From contig JAEZWF010000015.1 of the NCBI GenBank assembly GCA_023420415.1, positions 1-64,000 on the forward strand: a stretch of 64,000 nt of DNA, given 5' to 3'. This DNA is from Actinomycetes bacterium. Its GTDB lineage: Bacteria > Actinomycetota > Actinomycetes > Actinomycetales > Dermatophilaceae. Numbering within the stretch: position 1 is the stretch's first letter; each line of letters starts with the position of its first letter. The translations under genes and the position numbers were made by a program. The notes below the pieces were generated by a model that was not told the origin of the DNA, searched no databases, and saw nothing but the letters and a program-made list of their open reading frames with translations. Below, piece by piece: positions 1-7,850 of the stretch.

Positions 1-752
1 GCGGAGTGCAGCGAGTCCGACTGGTAGATCGGCGCGGTGCAGCCCTCGACGTAGTGCACGTACGAGCCCTCGTCCGCGATGATCAGCGTCCGCTCGAACT
101 GGCCCATGTTCTCGGTGTTGATCCGGAAGTAGGCCTGCAGCGGGATGTCGACGTGGACGCCCGGCGGCACGTAGATGAACGACCCGCCCGACCAGACTGC
201 GGTGTTGAGCGCGGCGAACTTGTTGTCACCGGCGGGGATCACGCTCGCGAAGTACTCGCGGAACAGGTCCTCGTGCTCGCGCAGGCCGGTGTCGGTGTCG
301 ACGAAGATGACGCCCTTCTCCTCCAGGTCCTCCCGGATCTGGTGGTAGACGACCTCCGACTCGTACTGCGCGGCGACACCGGCGATGAGGCGCTGCTTCT
401 CCGCCTCCGGGATGCCGAGCTTGTCGTAGGTGTTCTTGATGTCGGCCGGCAGCTCGTCCCAGGTCGTCGCCTGCTTCTCGGTCGACTTCACGAAGTACTT
501 GATGTTCTGGAAGTCGATGCCGGACAGGTCGCTGCCCCAGCTGGGCATGGGCTTCTTGTCGAACAGCCGCAACGACTTCAGCCGCAGGTCGGTCATCCAC
601 TGCGGCTCGTTCTTGCGACCGGAGATGTCGCGGACGACCTCGTCGCTCAGCCCGCGCCGCGCGGACGCGCCGGCGGTGTCGCTGTCGGCCCAGCCGTACT
701 CGTAACGCCCGAGGTCCTTCAGACCCGGGTTCAGCTCCTCGATGGTGCTCAT
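1..752 (-). CDS. sufB: SufB, Fe-S cluster assembly scaffold (partial)
   Basis: Scaffold subunit of the SUF iron-sulfur cluster assembly machinery (SufBCD) in the cytoplasm. The window shows the first 250 codons of a protein normally about 470 residues long; the rest lies beyond base 1. The visible part begins MSTIEELNPGLKDLGRYEYG and contains the SufB stretches SWGSDLSGIDFQNIKYFVK and YVPPGVHVDIPLQAYFRI. The ATG shares the bases ATGA with the sufR stop codon, so translation of the two is probably coupled and SufR, when apo or oxidised, likely tunes the whole suf operon. sufD and sufC are expected next, outside the window. Confidence 0.95.
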   Translation of the reverse strand, partial: MSTIEELNPGLKDLGRYEYGWADSDTAGASARRGLSDEVVRDISGRKNEPQWMTDLRLKSLRLFDKKPMPSWGSDLSGIDFQNIKYFVKSTEKQATTWDELPADIKNTYDKLGIPEAEKQRLIAGVAAQYESEVVYHQIREDLEEKGVIFVDTDTGLREHEDLFREYFASVIPAGDNKFAALNTAVWSGGSFIYVPPGVHVDIPLQAYFRINTENMGQFERTLIIADEGSYVHYVEGCTAPIYQSDSLHS

Positions 753-1489
753 CGTGAAGACCTTTCTTTCGGAAGTTCAGGCTTGGTCGGTGTCGGGACG
801 AAGGTGGTGCAGACGTGGTCGCCGTGCGCGAGCGTCGCCAGCCGCTGGACGTGCACGCCCAGCAGCCGCGAGAACGCATCGGTTTCAGCGTCACAGAACG
901 CTGGAAATTCCCGGGCTGCGTGCTGGACCGGGCAGTGCCCCTGGCACAGCTGTATGCCGGTGAGCCGGCTTCCCCCGGCGGGGTCGCCCACGGGGCGGGC
1001 CGAGGCGGCGAAACCGTCACGGGTCAGGGCCGCGACGAGGGCGTCCACCCGGGCGCTCGGGTCGTCGCCCGCGGTGGCGAGCTCCGCGGCATACCGCTCC
1101 TCGAGGGCGGCCACGCGGGTCTCGGCGAACCGGCGCACCGCGTCGTCCCCGGCCTCAGCGGCCAGGAAGCGCAGCGCCTCGGTGGCGAGGTGGTCGTAGT
1201 CGGAGTCGAGGGCCTGGTGGCCGGCGTCGCTGATGACGTAGGACCGGGCCGGGCGGCCCCGTCCACGGCTGGTGGTGGCCGGCTCGCGCTCGGCGATCAG
1301 GCCGGCGTCGGCGAGGTTCTCGAGGTGGCGGCGCACCGCAGGTGCGGTGAGGCCGAGGTCCTCGGCGAGGGTTGCGGCGGTGATCGGACCCCGCTCGCTG
1401 ATGGCGGCCAGGACCCGCTCGCGGGTGCTGGACTCGAGCGTCGTCGAGCCCGCGACCACAGGGGTCTCGGGGCTCGCCGCGATATTCAC
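749..1489 (-). CDS. sufR: SufR-type winged-helix repressor of the suf operon
   Basis: 246-residue DNA-binding regulator. An N-terminal ArsR/MarR-like winged helix (residues about 23-75, with TAPAVRRHLENLADAGL as recognition region) is followed by a C-terminal domain with cysteines at 182, 186, 199 and 227. The C-X12-C pair is as expected for a [4Fe-4S]-sensing SufR. In the family, the cluster-bound protein represses sufR-sufBDC and loss of the cluster derepresses it. The GTG start sits seven bases after a TAACAT -10-like hexamer and directly abuts a perfect palindrome that is a candidate self-operator. It overlaps sufB by four bases. Identification is firm; ligand roles are inferred from the family. 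Confidence 0.92.
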   Translation of the reverse strand: MNIAASPETPVVAGSTTLESSTRERVLAAISERGPITAATLAEDLGLTAPAVRRHLENLADAGLIAEREPATTSRGRGRPARSYVISDAGHQALDSDYDHLATEALRFLAAEAGDDAVRRFAETRVAALEERYAAELATAGDDPSARVDALVAALTRDGFAASARPVGDPAGGSRLTGIQLCQGHCPVQHAAREFPAFCDAETDAFSRLLGVHVQRLATLAHGDHVCTTFVPTPTKPELPKERSSR

Positions 1490-1507
1490 AACATCGATGT
1501 TACGTAA
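1489..1507 (-). promoter_or_regulatory. Candidate SufR operator overlapping the sufR promoter
   Basis: The perfect 12-base palindrome AACATCGATGTT (1490-1501) runs into a second small dyad, TTACGTAA. On the minus strand it reads TAAC-ATCGAT-GTTG, one base from the CAAC-N6-GTTG motif described for cyanobacterial SufR. It overlaps the likely -10 hexamer TAACAT (1497-1502) and touches the start codon, so bound repressor would block transcription of a leaderless sufR-sufB mRNA. The operator role is inference. Confidence 0.55.
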
Positions 1508-1544
1508 TTCCCCCGACGCTGCGAAAGCAAGGTGACCCTAAGCA

Positions 1545-4493
1545 CTAGTCGAGCAGTCCTCGCTCCCTGGCCACGGCGACCGCCTCACCCCGGCTGGTCA
1601 CCCCCAGCTTGGCGATGATGTTGGAGACGTGGACGCTGGCCGTCTTGTTGCTGATGAACAGCTGCGTCCCGATCTGGCGGTTGCTGCGCCCGAGTGCCAC
1701 CAACGCCAGGATCTCGCGCTCGCGCGGCGTGAGCTCTTCGCCCGCGCGGTCGGCCGGGCGCCGCGGTGGCCGCGTTCCCCCGCTGGCGCGCACCTCGGCA
1801 AGCAGCGGCTCGGCCCCGAGGCTGCGGGCGACCTCCAGCGCGGCCCGCACCTCCAGGGCGCCGTCGCGGTCGCCCATGGCTTGCAGCACCGTCCCGAGCC
1901 GCACCCGCGAGCGGGCCGTCTCGTACGGGTGCCCGTAGTCGTCGAACGACGCCACCGCGGCGCGCCAGGCCTCGACGAGCAGCTCGGAGGGCACCTCCTG
2001 CCCGGCCAGCCACCGCAGCCGCAGGGCCTCGGCACGCATCCTGGCCAGCCACGCCAGCGACTCCGGACCCGTATGTCCCTCCTGCGACTGCAGCGCCCAC
2101 ACCGCCTCGGCCTCGTCGGCCACCGCCGCACCCTTGGCCACGAGTGTGGGCCGCTCGGCGGTCGGCACCTTCTGCACGTGCGACGCGAGCTGGCCCAGCA
2201 GCAGCGCCGCGAACCGCAGCTGGGCCTGGAACCGGGGGTGCCACACGGTGGCGAGCACCGAAACCACGTCGTCGTAGGCCGCCACCGCGGCGTGCACGTC
2301 GCCACCGTTGCCGCGCAGGTCGATGGCCGCGCCACCGGCGAACACCGCGACGAGACCGTCGACGTCCCACCACTGCCGCGTCTGCGCGAGCGGGTCCTCC
2401 CAGCCCTGCTCACCGCGGGCGGCCGCCAGCAGCAGCCGGGCGCCGGCGAACATCGACGCCGCGGGCTGGGGTGGGTTGTCACGACGCGTGTCGAGGAACC
2501 GCGCGCTCTCGTCCCACAGACCCGCCTCGTATGCCGCGAGGCCGGCGAGGAGCCGGTTCTCCAGGGCGTAGGGCGCCCACATCTGGCCGGACTCGCGGGC
2601 CCGCGCAGCGCCCTCGCCATAGGTGCGCACGGCATCCTCGAGTCGGCCCGACCGGTGGTGCAGGGACGCGAGGTGGTGCCGCGCCCTCATGGCGGCCGGG
2701 TCGCCCGACCACGTCTCCCGGGCGATGAGCTCCTCGAGGGTCTCGCGGGAGGCGTCTGGGTCGACGACGCGTTCGATGATGCGCGCCCTGACCACGCGAA
2801 CCTCGGCGGCCACCTCGGGCAGGTCGGCTGCCAGGGCTGCCTCGACCGCGAGGTCGGCGGCGGTCGTGGCCTGGTCGTCGCGGCCCCGGTCGGCCAGCGC
2901 CTGCACGTGGGCCGCCAGGAGCCGGGCCCGCACCTGGGGTCGACGCGGGTCGGCGTCGTCGTCGGGCAGGCCCTCGAGCAGGGACAACCCTTCCCTGGTC
3001 GCGGCGAGGGTGTCGGTGGGGCCGTCGATCACCCGCGCCGTGGTGGCGAGTGCCGCGAGCAGCTCCACCCTGCCGAGGACGGGGGCGGTGGCCGGGCGGC
3101 GTTCCAGCCGCTCGCGCAGCAACGACACCGCTCGGACCGCCCCGCCGACGGCGGTCGAGGCGGCGGCGGCCTTGATGGTGATGGCGTCGGCGCGCTCGTC
3201 ACCGCTCGACATGAGACCCAGGGCTCGCTCGTAGTGGTCGAACGCCTCGCGCGGACCACCGACGGACATGGCGAGGTCACCGGCCTTGACGTGCGCGTCG
3301 AGCGCGGTCTCGCGGTCGCCGGCGGCGGCCGCATGGCGCGCGAGGTCGGCCCACGCGCCGAGCCCGCGGCGCTCGGCCAGCACCGCGGCATACCGCTCAT
3401 GCGCGCGCACCCGCTCACCGGGAAGCAGGTCGTCGTAGACGGTCTCGGCCAGCAGGGCGTGCCGGAAGGCGTAGCCCCCGTTGTCCGTGGCGACGAGGAT
3501 GTTGCGCTCGACCGCCTCGCGGACTCCTTCGTCGAAGGCGGCCGAGTCGAGGTCGACCACAGCCTCGAGCAGGGCGTGGGAGACGGTGCGCCCGGCAGCC
3601 GAGGCGAACCGCACGACCCGCTGGCCGCTCGGCCCGAGCTGGTCGAACCGGACGAGCAGCAGCCTGGACAGGTCCTCGGCGACGCCGTGGTGCCCCAGTG
3701 CGCTGGCGGCCACGAGCTCCTCGGTGAAGAACGCATTGCCCTCGGCCCGCTCGACGACGGCCTCGACCGCCTCTGGGCTCAGGGCGCCGGGCTGGAGCGT
3801 GTCGACGAGCTGACGGACGGCGTCGTCGGTGAGCGACCCGAGGTCGAGCCGGCGCAGGTCCGGCAGGCGGGACCAGTGCGCGAGGGTCGAACGCAGCGGG
3901 TGGCGCCGGTGCAGGTCGTCGCTGCGGTAGGACGCGACGATCGACACCGGCCCGCGGAACCCACGGGTGAACAGCAGGGTGAGCAGGTCGCGGGACGACT
4001 CGTCGGCCCAGTGCACGTCCTCGATGACCACGAGGACCGGGCCGAGGCGCGAGAGGTCCTCGAGGGCGGCGTGGACGGCCTCGACGAGGTCGGAGCGGTC
4101 GAGGGTGTCGGAGCCGTCGCCGTCGTGACCGGCGCGGATCTCACCGACCCGGCGGCGTCCCGGGGTGAGGTTCTCCAGCTGCGGGTGGTCCTTGACGAGC
4201 TGGGCCGCCAGGTCGGGGTCGGACTGCTCGACGCGGGCCACGATCTCGCTGAACGGCAGGTAGGGCAGGGTGCGCCCGGCCTCGCCCAGGCAGTGGCCGA
4301 CGAGGATCCGCCACCCCTCCTCGCGCGCGTGGTCCACGAGGTCGGACAGGACCCTGGTCTTGCCGATGCCCGCGTCACCGGACAGCAGCACCGAACCGTG
4401 ACCCCCGCCCTCGAGACCGACGAGACGTCGCAGCCGCCCCGCCTCCTCGTCGCGCCCGACGAAGGCGTTGCCCGCTGCCGTCTCCATCGCCAC
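1545..4493 (-). CDS. LAL-type LuxR family transcriptional regulator (AAA ATPase)
   Basis: Large ATP-binding regulator of the LuxR family (MalT/LAL type), about 982 residues. From the GTG at 4493 the order is an N-terminal AAA/ORC-like ATPase with Walker A GDAGIGKT (residues 39-46) and Walker B VLVVIEDVHWAD (153-164), a long TPR-like helical middle, and a C-terminal LuxR helix-turn-helix (about 919-982, ELTPREREILALVALGRSNRQIG). The frame is open to a GTG at 4613, but that would place the upstream gene's terminator inside this gene. A TACTGT -10-like box at 4499-4504 makes GTG 4493 or ATG 4487 likelier. LAL regulators bind an effector and activate nearby promoters; the paired motif upstream of the two small neighbours is a plausible target. 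The effector is unknown. Confidence 0.88.
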   Translation of the reverse strand: MAMETAAGNAFVGRDEEAGRLRRLVGLEGGGHGSVLLSGDAGIGKTRVLSDLVDHAREEGWRILVGHCLGEAGRTLPYLPFSEIVARVEQSDPDLAAQLVKDHPQLENLTPGRRRVGEIRAGHDGDGSDTLDRSDLVEAVHAALEDLSRLGPVLVVIEDVHWADESSRDLLTLLFTRGFRGPVSIVASYRSDDLHRRHPLRSTLAHWSRLPDLRRLDLGSLTDDAVRQLVDTLQPGALSPEAVEAVVERAEGNAFFTEELVAASALGHHGVAEDLSRLLLVRFDQLGPSGQRVVRFASAAGRTVSHALLEAVVDLDSAAFDEGVREAVERNILVATDNGGYAFRHALLAETVYDDLLPGERVRAHERYAAVLAERRGLGAWADLARHAAAAGDRETALDAHVKAGDLAMSVGGPREAFDHYERALGLMSSGDERADAITIKAAAASTAVGGAVRAVSLLRERLERRPATAPVLGRVELLAALATTARVIDGPTDTLAATREGLSLLEGLPDDDADPRRPQVRARLLAAHVQALADRGRDDQATTAADLAVEAALAADLPEVAAEVRVVRARIIERVVDPDASRETLEELIARETWSGDPAAMRARHHLASLHHRSGRLEDAVRTYGEGAARARESGQMWAPYALENRLLAGLAAYEAGLWDESARFLDTRRDNPPQPAASMFAGARLLLAAARGEQGWEDPLAQTRQWWDVDGLVAVFAGGAAIDLRGNGGDVHAAVAAYDDVVSVLATVWHPRFQAQLRFAALLLGQLASHVQKVPTAERPTLVAKGAAVADEAEAVWALQSQEGHTGPESLAWLARMRAEALRLRWLAGQEVPSELLVEAWRAAVASFDDYGHPYETARSRVRLGTVLQAMGDRDGALEVRAALEVARSLGAEPLLAEVRASGGTRPPRRPADRAGEELTPREREILALVALGRSNRQIGTQLFISNKTASVHVSNIIAKLGVTSRGEAVAVARERGLLD

Positions 4494-4553
4494 GTCGCAC
4501 AGTATGTCCGAGCGCGCGGACAGCGCCGGACCAATTTCCTGCGGCACGACAAA

Positions 4554-4585
4554 GGGCCCCGACCTCGTGGTGGAGGTCGAAGCCC
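4554..4585 (-). terminator. Hairpin terminator of the small gene at 4622-4810
   Basis: On the minus strand the arms are GGGCTTCGACCTC and GAGGTCGGGGCCC (the inner six bases and outer four pair), followed by TTTGTCG. It lies just after the stop of the small upstream gene and before the likely LAL start, which argues against the longer LAL reading. Confidence 0.6.
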
Positions 4586-4621
4586 TGGTGTCGTCGTCGG
4601 TGGTGTGCACCACCGTGGTCG

Positions 4622-4810
4622 TCAGGCCTGGCCGAACGAGTGGTGGCGGTGCAGGTGACGCTGGCCGGCGAACGCGCGCGACACGGCGGCGCGGAACCGG
4701 CGGTGGCGGGCGGGGACTTCGGCGGGCGTCTCACCGAGACGGTGACCGAGCATGGACTCGGTGCGCCACTCGACCTCGGCGGCGACGAAGAGCGGGTCAG
4801 CGATGATCAT
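4622..4810 (-). CDS. Small hypothetical protein A (paralogue of 4944-5135)
   Basis: 62-residue protein with no recognised domain. The ATG at 4810 has a strong ribosome site (AAGGAG, spacing six), which decides against the longer open frame to 4861. The N-terminal half carries ADPLFVAAEVEWRTESM, nearly the same as in the next small protein; the C-terminal half is rich in His and Arg (RHRRFRAAVSRAF, HLHRHH). It has no signal peptide or membrane segment. It has its own upstream motif and its own terminator, so it is a monocistronic unit next to a LAL regulator that may control it. Function unknown. Confidence 0.7.
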   Translation of the reverse strand: MIIADPLFVAAEVEWRTESMLGHRLGETPAEVPARHRRFRAAVSRAFAGQRHLHRHHSFGQA

Positions 4811-4866
4811 GGGGTTCTCCTTGCGGGTCGGACTGTGCGGTGCGGTTCGTGGTGACACCACGATGT

Positions 4867-4890
4867 GCGTCTAAGGCCCCCTCACACATG
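4867..4890 (-). promoter_or_regulatory. Shared promoter/operator element, copy 1
   Basis: A 24-base element on the minus strand beginning CATGTG and ending AGACGC around a GGGGGCC core. It matches the element at 5191-5214 at 21 of 24 positions, differing only at bases 7, 8 and 18. It lies 56 bases upstream of the ATG of small protein A. The conservation of a noncoding block in front of two paralogous genes indicates a common regulator, possibly the adjacent LAL protein. Confidence 0.6.
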
Positions 4891-4904
4891 GGGCTTATGC
4901 CTTA

Positions 4905-4933
4905 TCTCTGGGTGTCGCCCGGCCACCCAGAGA
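4905..4933 (-). terminator. Hairpin terminator of the small gene at 4944-5135
   Basis: Perfect 10-base-pair stem TCTCTGGGTG / CACCCAGAGA with a nine-base loop, eleven bases after the stop codon. It separates the two small genes into independent transcripts. Confidence 0.6.
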
Positions 4934-4943
4934 CGTCGGGGCC

Positions 4944-5135
4944 TCAGACGGGACGGGCCGTGTGCCGCGCCGCGTGGGTGGCGGCCTTGCGCGCGTGGCG
5001 CGGACGCCGACCCCACGGCAGCAGGCGGAACAGCTGGGTCGGACGACGGTTCCCGGCCAGCCCCGCTGCGCCCAGCGACTCGCGGCGCCAGGCGACCTCG
5101 GCGGCAACGGTGTACGGGTCTGCGTGCACGCTCAT
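4944..5135 (-). CDS. Small hypothetical protein B (paralogue of 4622-4810)
   Basis: 63-residue protein beginning MSVHADPYTVAAEVAWRRES. It starts at the ATG at 5135, behind AAGGAG with ideal spacing; the open frame runs on to 5213 but without a ribosome site. The core ADPxxVAAEVxWRxES is shared with small protein A. The tail is strongly basic (WGRRPRHARKAATHAARHTARP) and could contact nucleic acid or ribosome, but that is only a charge argument. No known domain, no export signal. Confidence 0.7.
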   Translation of the reverse strand: MSVHADPYTVAAEVAWRRESLGAAGLAGNRRPTQLFRLLPWGRRPRHARKAATHAARHTARPV

Positions 5136-5190
5136 GGTGTTCTCCTTGGGTCCGCCCAACCCGGTGGCTGGGGCGATGACTTCACGGTCG

Positions 5191-5214
5191 GCGTCTGAGG
5201 CCCCCTGCCACATG
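5191..5214 (-). promoter_or_regulatory. Shared promoter/operator element, copy 2
   Basis: Second copy of the 24-base element of 4867-4890 (CATGTG, GGGGGCC core, AGACGC), 55 bases upstream of the ATG of small protein B. The distance to the start is conserved within one base between copies, as expected for a promoter-linked operator. Confidence 0.6.
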
Positions 5215-5232
5215 CGGCATCCGCCCAGTTCC

Positions 5233-5245
5233 TAGACTCGGCCCG
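5233..5245 (+). promoter_or_regulatory. -10 box for a leaderless ABC transporter mRNA
   Basis: TAGACT at 5233-5238 ends six bases before the GTG at 5245, and there is no ribosome site. This implies transcription starts at or next to the start codon. Confidence 0.5.
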
Positions 5246-5955
5246 TGCCAGCCGCCGTGTCCGTCGAGTCCGTAGGCAAGACCTATGGCCCCGTCACGGC
5301 CCTCGACGGTGCGAGCTTTGCCGCATCGGCCGGTGAGGTCACCGCGGTCCTCGGGCCCAACGGCGCCGGCAAGACGACGATGGTCGAGTGCTGTGAGGGG
5401 TTGCGGCGCCCCGACCGTGGCACTGTGCGCGTCCTCGGCACCGACCCGTGGCGGGCGGGCCCGGACCACCGGGCCCGGGTCGGCGTGATGCTCCAGGACG
5501 GTGGGCTCCCCGCGTCGGCGAAGCCGGTGCGCCTGCTCACCCACCTCGCCCGGATGTATGCCGCGCCGGTGCCGGTCGCGGACCTCGCCGGTCGCCTCGG
5601 TATCGACGGTTTCGCCGGGACGTCGGTGCGCCGCCTGTCGGGCGGGCAGCGGCAGCGAGTGGCGCTGGCCGCAGCCCTCGTCGGTCGTCCCGAGGTCGTC
5701 TTCCTCGACGAGCCCAGCGCCGGCCTCGACCCCCACGCACGCCTCGATGTCTGGGACCTGGTGCGTTCGGTCGCCACCGACGGCGCGGCCGTGGTCCTCA
5801 CGACGCACTCCTTCGAGGAGGCCGAGCGGCTCGCCGACCGCGTCGTCATCGTCGCTGCCGGACGCACGGTCGCCGACGGCAGCCCGGCCGAGGTCGCCGG
5901 CGACACCAGCCTCGAGGACCGCTACTTCTGCCTCACCCGGGAGGCCCGCCGGTGA
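5245..5955 (+). CDS. ABC transporter ATP-binding protein (ABC-2 exporter)
   Basis: 236-residue ATPase subunit of a DrrA/CcmA-type exporter. Walker A GPNGAGKTT is at residues 37-45, the Q-loop at about 84 (MLQDG), the signature LSGGQRQR at 131-138, Walker B VVFLDEP at 151-157, and the switch His in TTHSFEEAE at about 188. It works at the inner face of the membrane with the permease encoded next, whose start codon overlaps its stop. In actinobacteria such a pair commonly lies beside haem A synthase; the substrate is not known and a haem or cytochrome-assembly role is only suggested by that position. Confidence 0.93.
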   Translation: MPAAVSVESVGKTYGPVTALDGASFAASAGEVTAVLGPNGAGKTTMVECCEGLRRPDRGTVRVLGTDPWRAGPDHRARVGVMLQDGGLPASAKPVRLLTHLARMYAAPVPVADLAGRLGIDGFAGTSVRRLSGGQRQRVALAAALVGRPEVVFLDEPSAGLDPHARLDVWDLVRSVATDGAAVVLTTHSFEEAERLADRVVIVAAGRTVADGSPAEVAGDTSLEDRYFCLTREARR

Positions 5956-6683
5956 GCCCCGTGAGCAACGCCGCACCCGCGCAGCAACGCATTCTCGCGC
6001 AGGCGCGCCACGAGACGGTCACCTTGCTGCGCAACGGTGAGCAGCTCCTCGTCGCCCTCGTGCTGCCGGTCGCCGTCCTCGTCGGGCTGGTCCACGCGAC
6101 GTTCCTCGACCTCGGCCCGGGCCGTCGCGTCGACGCCGCCGTGCCTGGGGTTCTCGCGCTCTGCGTGCTGTCCTCCGCCTTCACCGGCCAGGCGATCTCC
6201 ACCGCGTTCGACCGCCGTTACGGCGTCCTGCGCCTGCTCGGCGCGACCCCGCTCGGCCGTGGCGGGCTGCTCGCGGCCAAGGCCCTCGCCGTGCTGTCGG
6301 TCGTCGCGTTGCAGGTCGCTGTGGTCGCGGCGGTCGGCCTGGCGCTGGGCTGGGAGCCGAGCCTGCGCGGCATACCCGCTGCTCTGCTGTCCCTCGTCCT
6401 CGGGTCGGCGACGTTCGCCGCCCTGGCGCTCCTGCTCGGCGGCACGGTGCGCGCCGAGGGGGTCCTCGCGCTGGCCAACCTGCTCTGGGTGGCGATGCTC
6501 GCGCTCGGCGGGGTCGTCATCGCGGCGAAGGCGGTGTGGTTCCTGCCCTCGGCTGCGCTCGGTGACGCACTGCGCGCCGCCCTGGTGGACGGGGCTGCCG
6601 ACTGGCGCGCGTGGGCGGTGCTCGCCGCGTGGGGCGCCGTGGCAGCCCTCCTCGCGCGCCGCTGGTTCCGCTGGGACGACTGA
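5952..6683 (+). CDS. ABC-2 type exporter permease
   Basis: Integral membrane partner of the preceding ATPase, 243 residues with about six hydrophobic segments (the first LLVALVLPVAVLVGLVHA, the last VLAAWGAVAALLA). The frame is open far upstream inside the ATPase gene; the start is taken as the GTG that overlaps its stop (GTGA), with GTG 5961 an alternative. The glycine in LRGIPA is followed by the very rare Ile codon ATA, inside a copy of the GTATGCCG repeat (reverse strand). Substrate unknown. Confidence 0.88.
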   Translation: MSPVSNAAPAQQRILAQARHETVTLLRNGEQLLVALVLPVAVLVGLVHATFLDLGPGRRVDAAVPGVLALCVLSSAFTGQAISTAFDRRYGVLRLLGATPLGRGGLLAAKALAVLSVVALQVAVVAAVGLALGWEPSLRGIPAALLSLVLGSATFAALALLLGGTVRAEGVLALANLLWVAMLALGGVVIAAKAVWFLPSAALGDALRAALVDGAADWRAWAVLAAWGAVAALLARRWFRWDD

Positions 6684-6911
6684 CGGCCCACCGCGCTGGC
6701 GGTCACCGCCGTTGCCAGTGCCAGCCCGACGACGACCCAGGCCGGACGACCCGTCGCGACCGCCGCCGCCAGCAACGCGGCATACCCCACGACCACACCC
6801 ACCCGCCACGCGCTCCCGGTCATGGGACCAGTCAGCCAGCGCCGCTGTCGCGCCACCATGAGGAACGTCCCCCATCGCTCCCCCAGCGCCGTCGGGGAAA
6901 CCCCTGACCCG
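6684..6911. other. Intergenic region upstream of ctaA, no confident gene
   Basis: About 230 bases between the permease stop and the ctaA promoter. The minus strand is open across it and would encode two hydrophobic stretches, but that frame runs deep into the permease gene without a stop and shows no ribosome site. It contains one GTATGCCG copy (reverse strand, near 6779). Confidence 0.5.
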
Positions 6912-6924
6912 TACCCTTTGGCGG
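6912..6924 (+). promoter_or_regulatory. -10 box for leaderless ctaA mRNA
   Basis: TACCCT at 6912-6917 lies six bases before the GTG at 6924, with no Shine-Dalgarno sequence between. Confidence 0.5.
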
Positions 6925-7835
6925 TGACCTGGATGAGGCGACTGCTGCTGCTCAACGTCGTCGTCGAGGTCCTCATCGTCGTGACCGGCGGCCTCGTCCG
7001 GCTCACCGGCAGCGGGCTCGGCTGCCCCACCTGGCCTCAGTGCGTGCCCGGCTCCTACACACCCGTGCCCCACCAGGCCGAGGGGTACCACCGCTACATC
7101 GAGTTCGGGAACCGCACCCTCACCGGGCTCGTCGGGTGGGTCGCCCTGGCGGCGTTGTACGCGGTGTGGCGGTGGAGCGGGCCGCAACGAGAGCAGTGGT
7201 ATGCCGTGTGGCGCGGCTGGGGGTCGGCGCGTCGCGACCTCGTTGTGCCGGCCGTCGTGGTGCTTGCCGGCGTCGTGGCCCAGGCCGTCATCGGCGGGAT
7301 CACCGTGCTGACCGGGCTCAACCCACTGATCGTGTCGGCCCACTTCCTCGTGTCGATGGTGCTCGTGGGGGCGGCGTCCTTGGCCTACTACCGGTCGCAG
7401 CTGCCGGCCGGCCCGACGCCCCTGGCCGTGCACCCACTGGTCCACCGGCTGGGTCTGGTGACCTGCGTCGTGGCCGCCGTGGTCCTGACGCTGGGCACTG
7501 TCGTCACGGGCAGCGGGCCGCACTCCGGTGACGCCGAGACCCCTGCGCGGTACGGCTTCGACCCGCGCACCATCTCCTGGCTGCACGCCGATGCGGTCAT
7601 GCTGTTCGTGGGGCTCGTCGTCGCCGTCTGGCTGGCCGCCCGGCTCACCGCTCCCACCTCGCTGCCCGCGCGGGCCTGGCTGGGCGTCCTCGGCGTGACC
7701 CTGCTGCAGGGAGCCGTCGGCTACACGCAGTACTTCACCGGGCTGCCCTGGGTCGTGGTGCTCGGACACATGCTGCTGGCGAGCCTGCTCGTGGTCGCGC
7801 TGGTGCGGGCGATGGTGGCGTTGCGCCGGGTCTGA
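6924..7835 (+). CDS. ctaA: Haem A synthase (COX15/CtaA)
   Basis: 303-residue membrane enzyme that oxidises the C8 methyl of haem O to give haem A for aa3-type cytochrome oxidase. It has eight predicted membrane spans in two four-helix halves. Haem-ligand histidines are visible in EGYHRYIEF (His56), VSAHFLVS, WLHADAVM and LGHMLLA, and the paired cysteines GLGCPTWPQC (34 and 40) match the CtaA outer-loop disulfide. The substrate is supplied by CtaB, encoded at 9739-10683 in the opposite direction. The GTG start follows a -10 box directly. Confidence 0.95.
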   Translation: MTWMRRLLLLNVVVEVLIVVTGGLVRLTGSGLGCPTWPQCVPGSYTPVPHQAEGYHRYIEFGNRTLTGLVGWVALAALYAVWRWSGPQREQWYAVWRGWGSARRDLVVPAVVVLAGVVAQAVIGGITVLTGLNPLIVSAHFLVSMVLVGAASLAYYRSQLPAGPTPLAVHPLVHRLGLVTCVVAAVVLTLGTVVTGSGPHSGDAETPARYGFDPRTISWLHADAVMLFVGLVVAVWLAARLTAPTSLPARAWLGVLGVTLLQGAVGYTQYFTGLPWVVVLGHMLLASLLVVALVRAMVALRRV

Positions 7836-7850
7836 GCGCTTCGGCACCGC

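Noticed and set aside
6..1199. Long plus-strand frame antisense to sufB and sufR
   Set aside because: Antisense of two well-identified genes; residue content rich in Asp/Val/Leu/Arg typical of a shadow frame.
4593..4613. Dyad GGTGGTG-TG-CACCACC as regulator operator
   Set aside because: The two-base centre and low complexity make it a likely chance palindrome in GC-rich sequence; kept only as background.
1629..4658. 1009-residue plus-strand frame antisense to the LAL regulator
   Set aside because: Codon positions have third-base GC in the minus-strand regulator, which has clear Walker and HTH motifs; no motif is seen in the plus frame.
6218..7030. Minus-strand open frame with two hydrophobic segments in the permease-ctaA gap
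   Set aside because: It has no ribosome site, lacks a stop until deep in the permease gene and would overlap it by over 450 bases; the composition is that expected from antisense of a high-GC gene.
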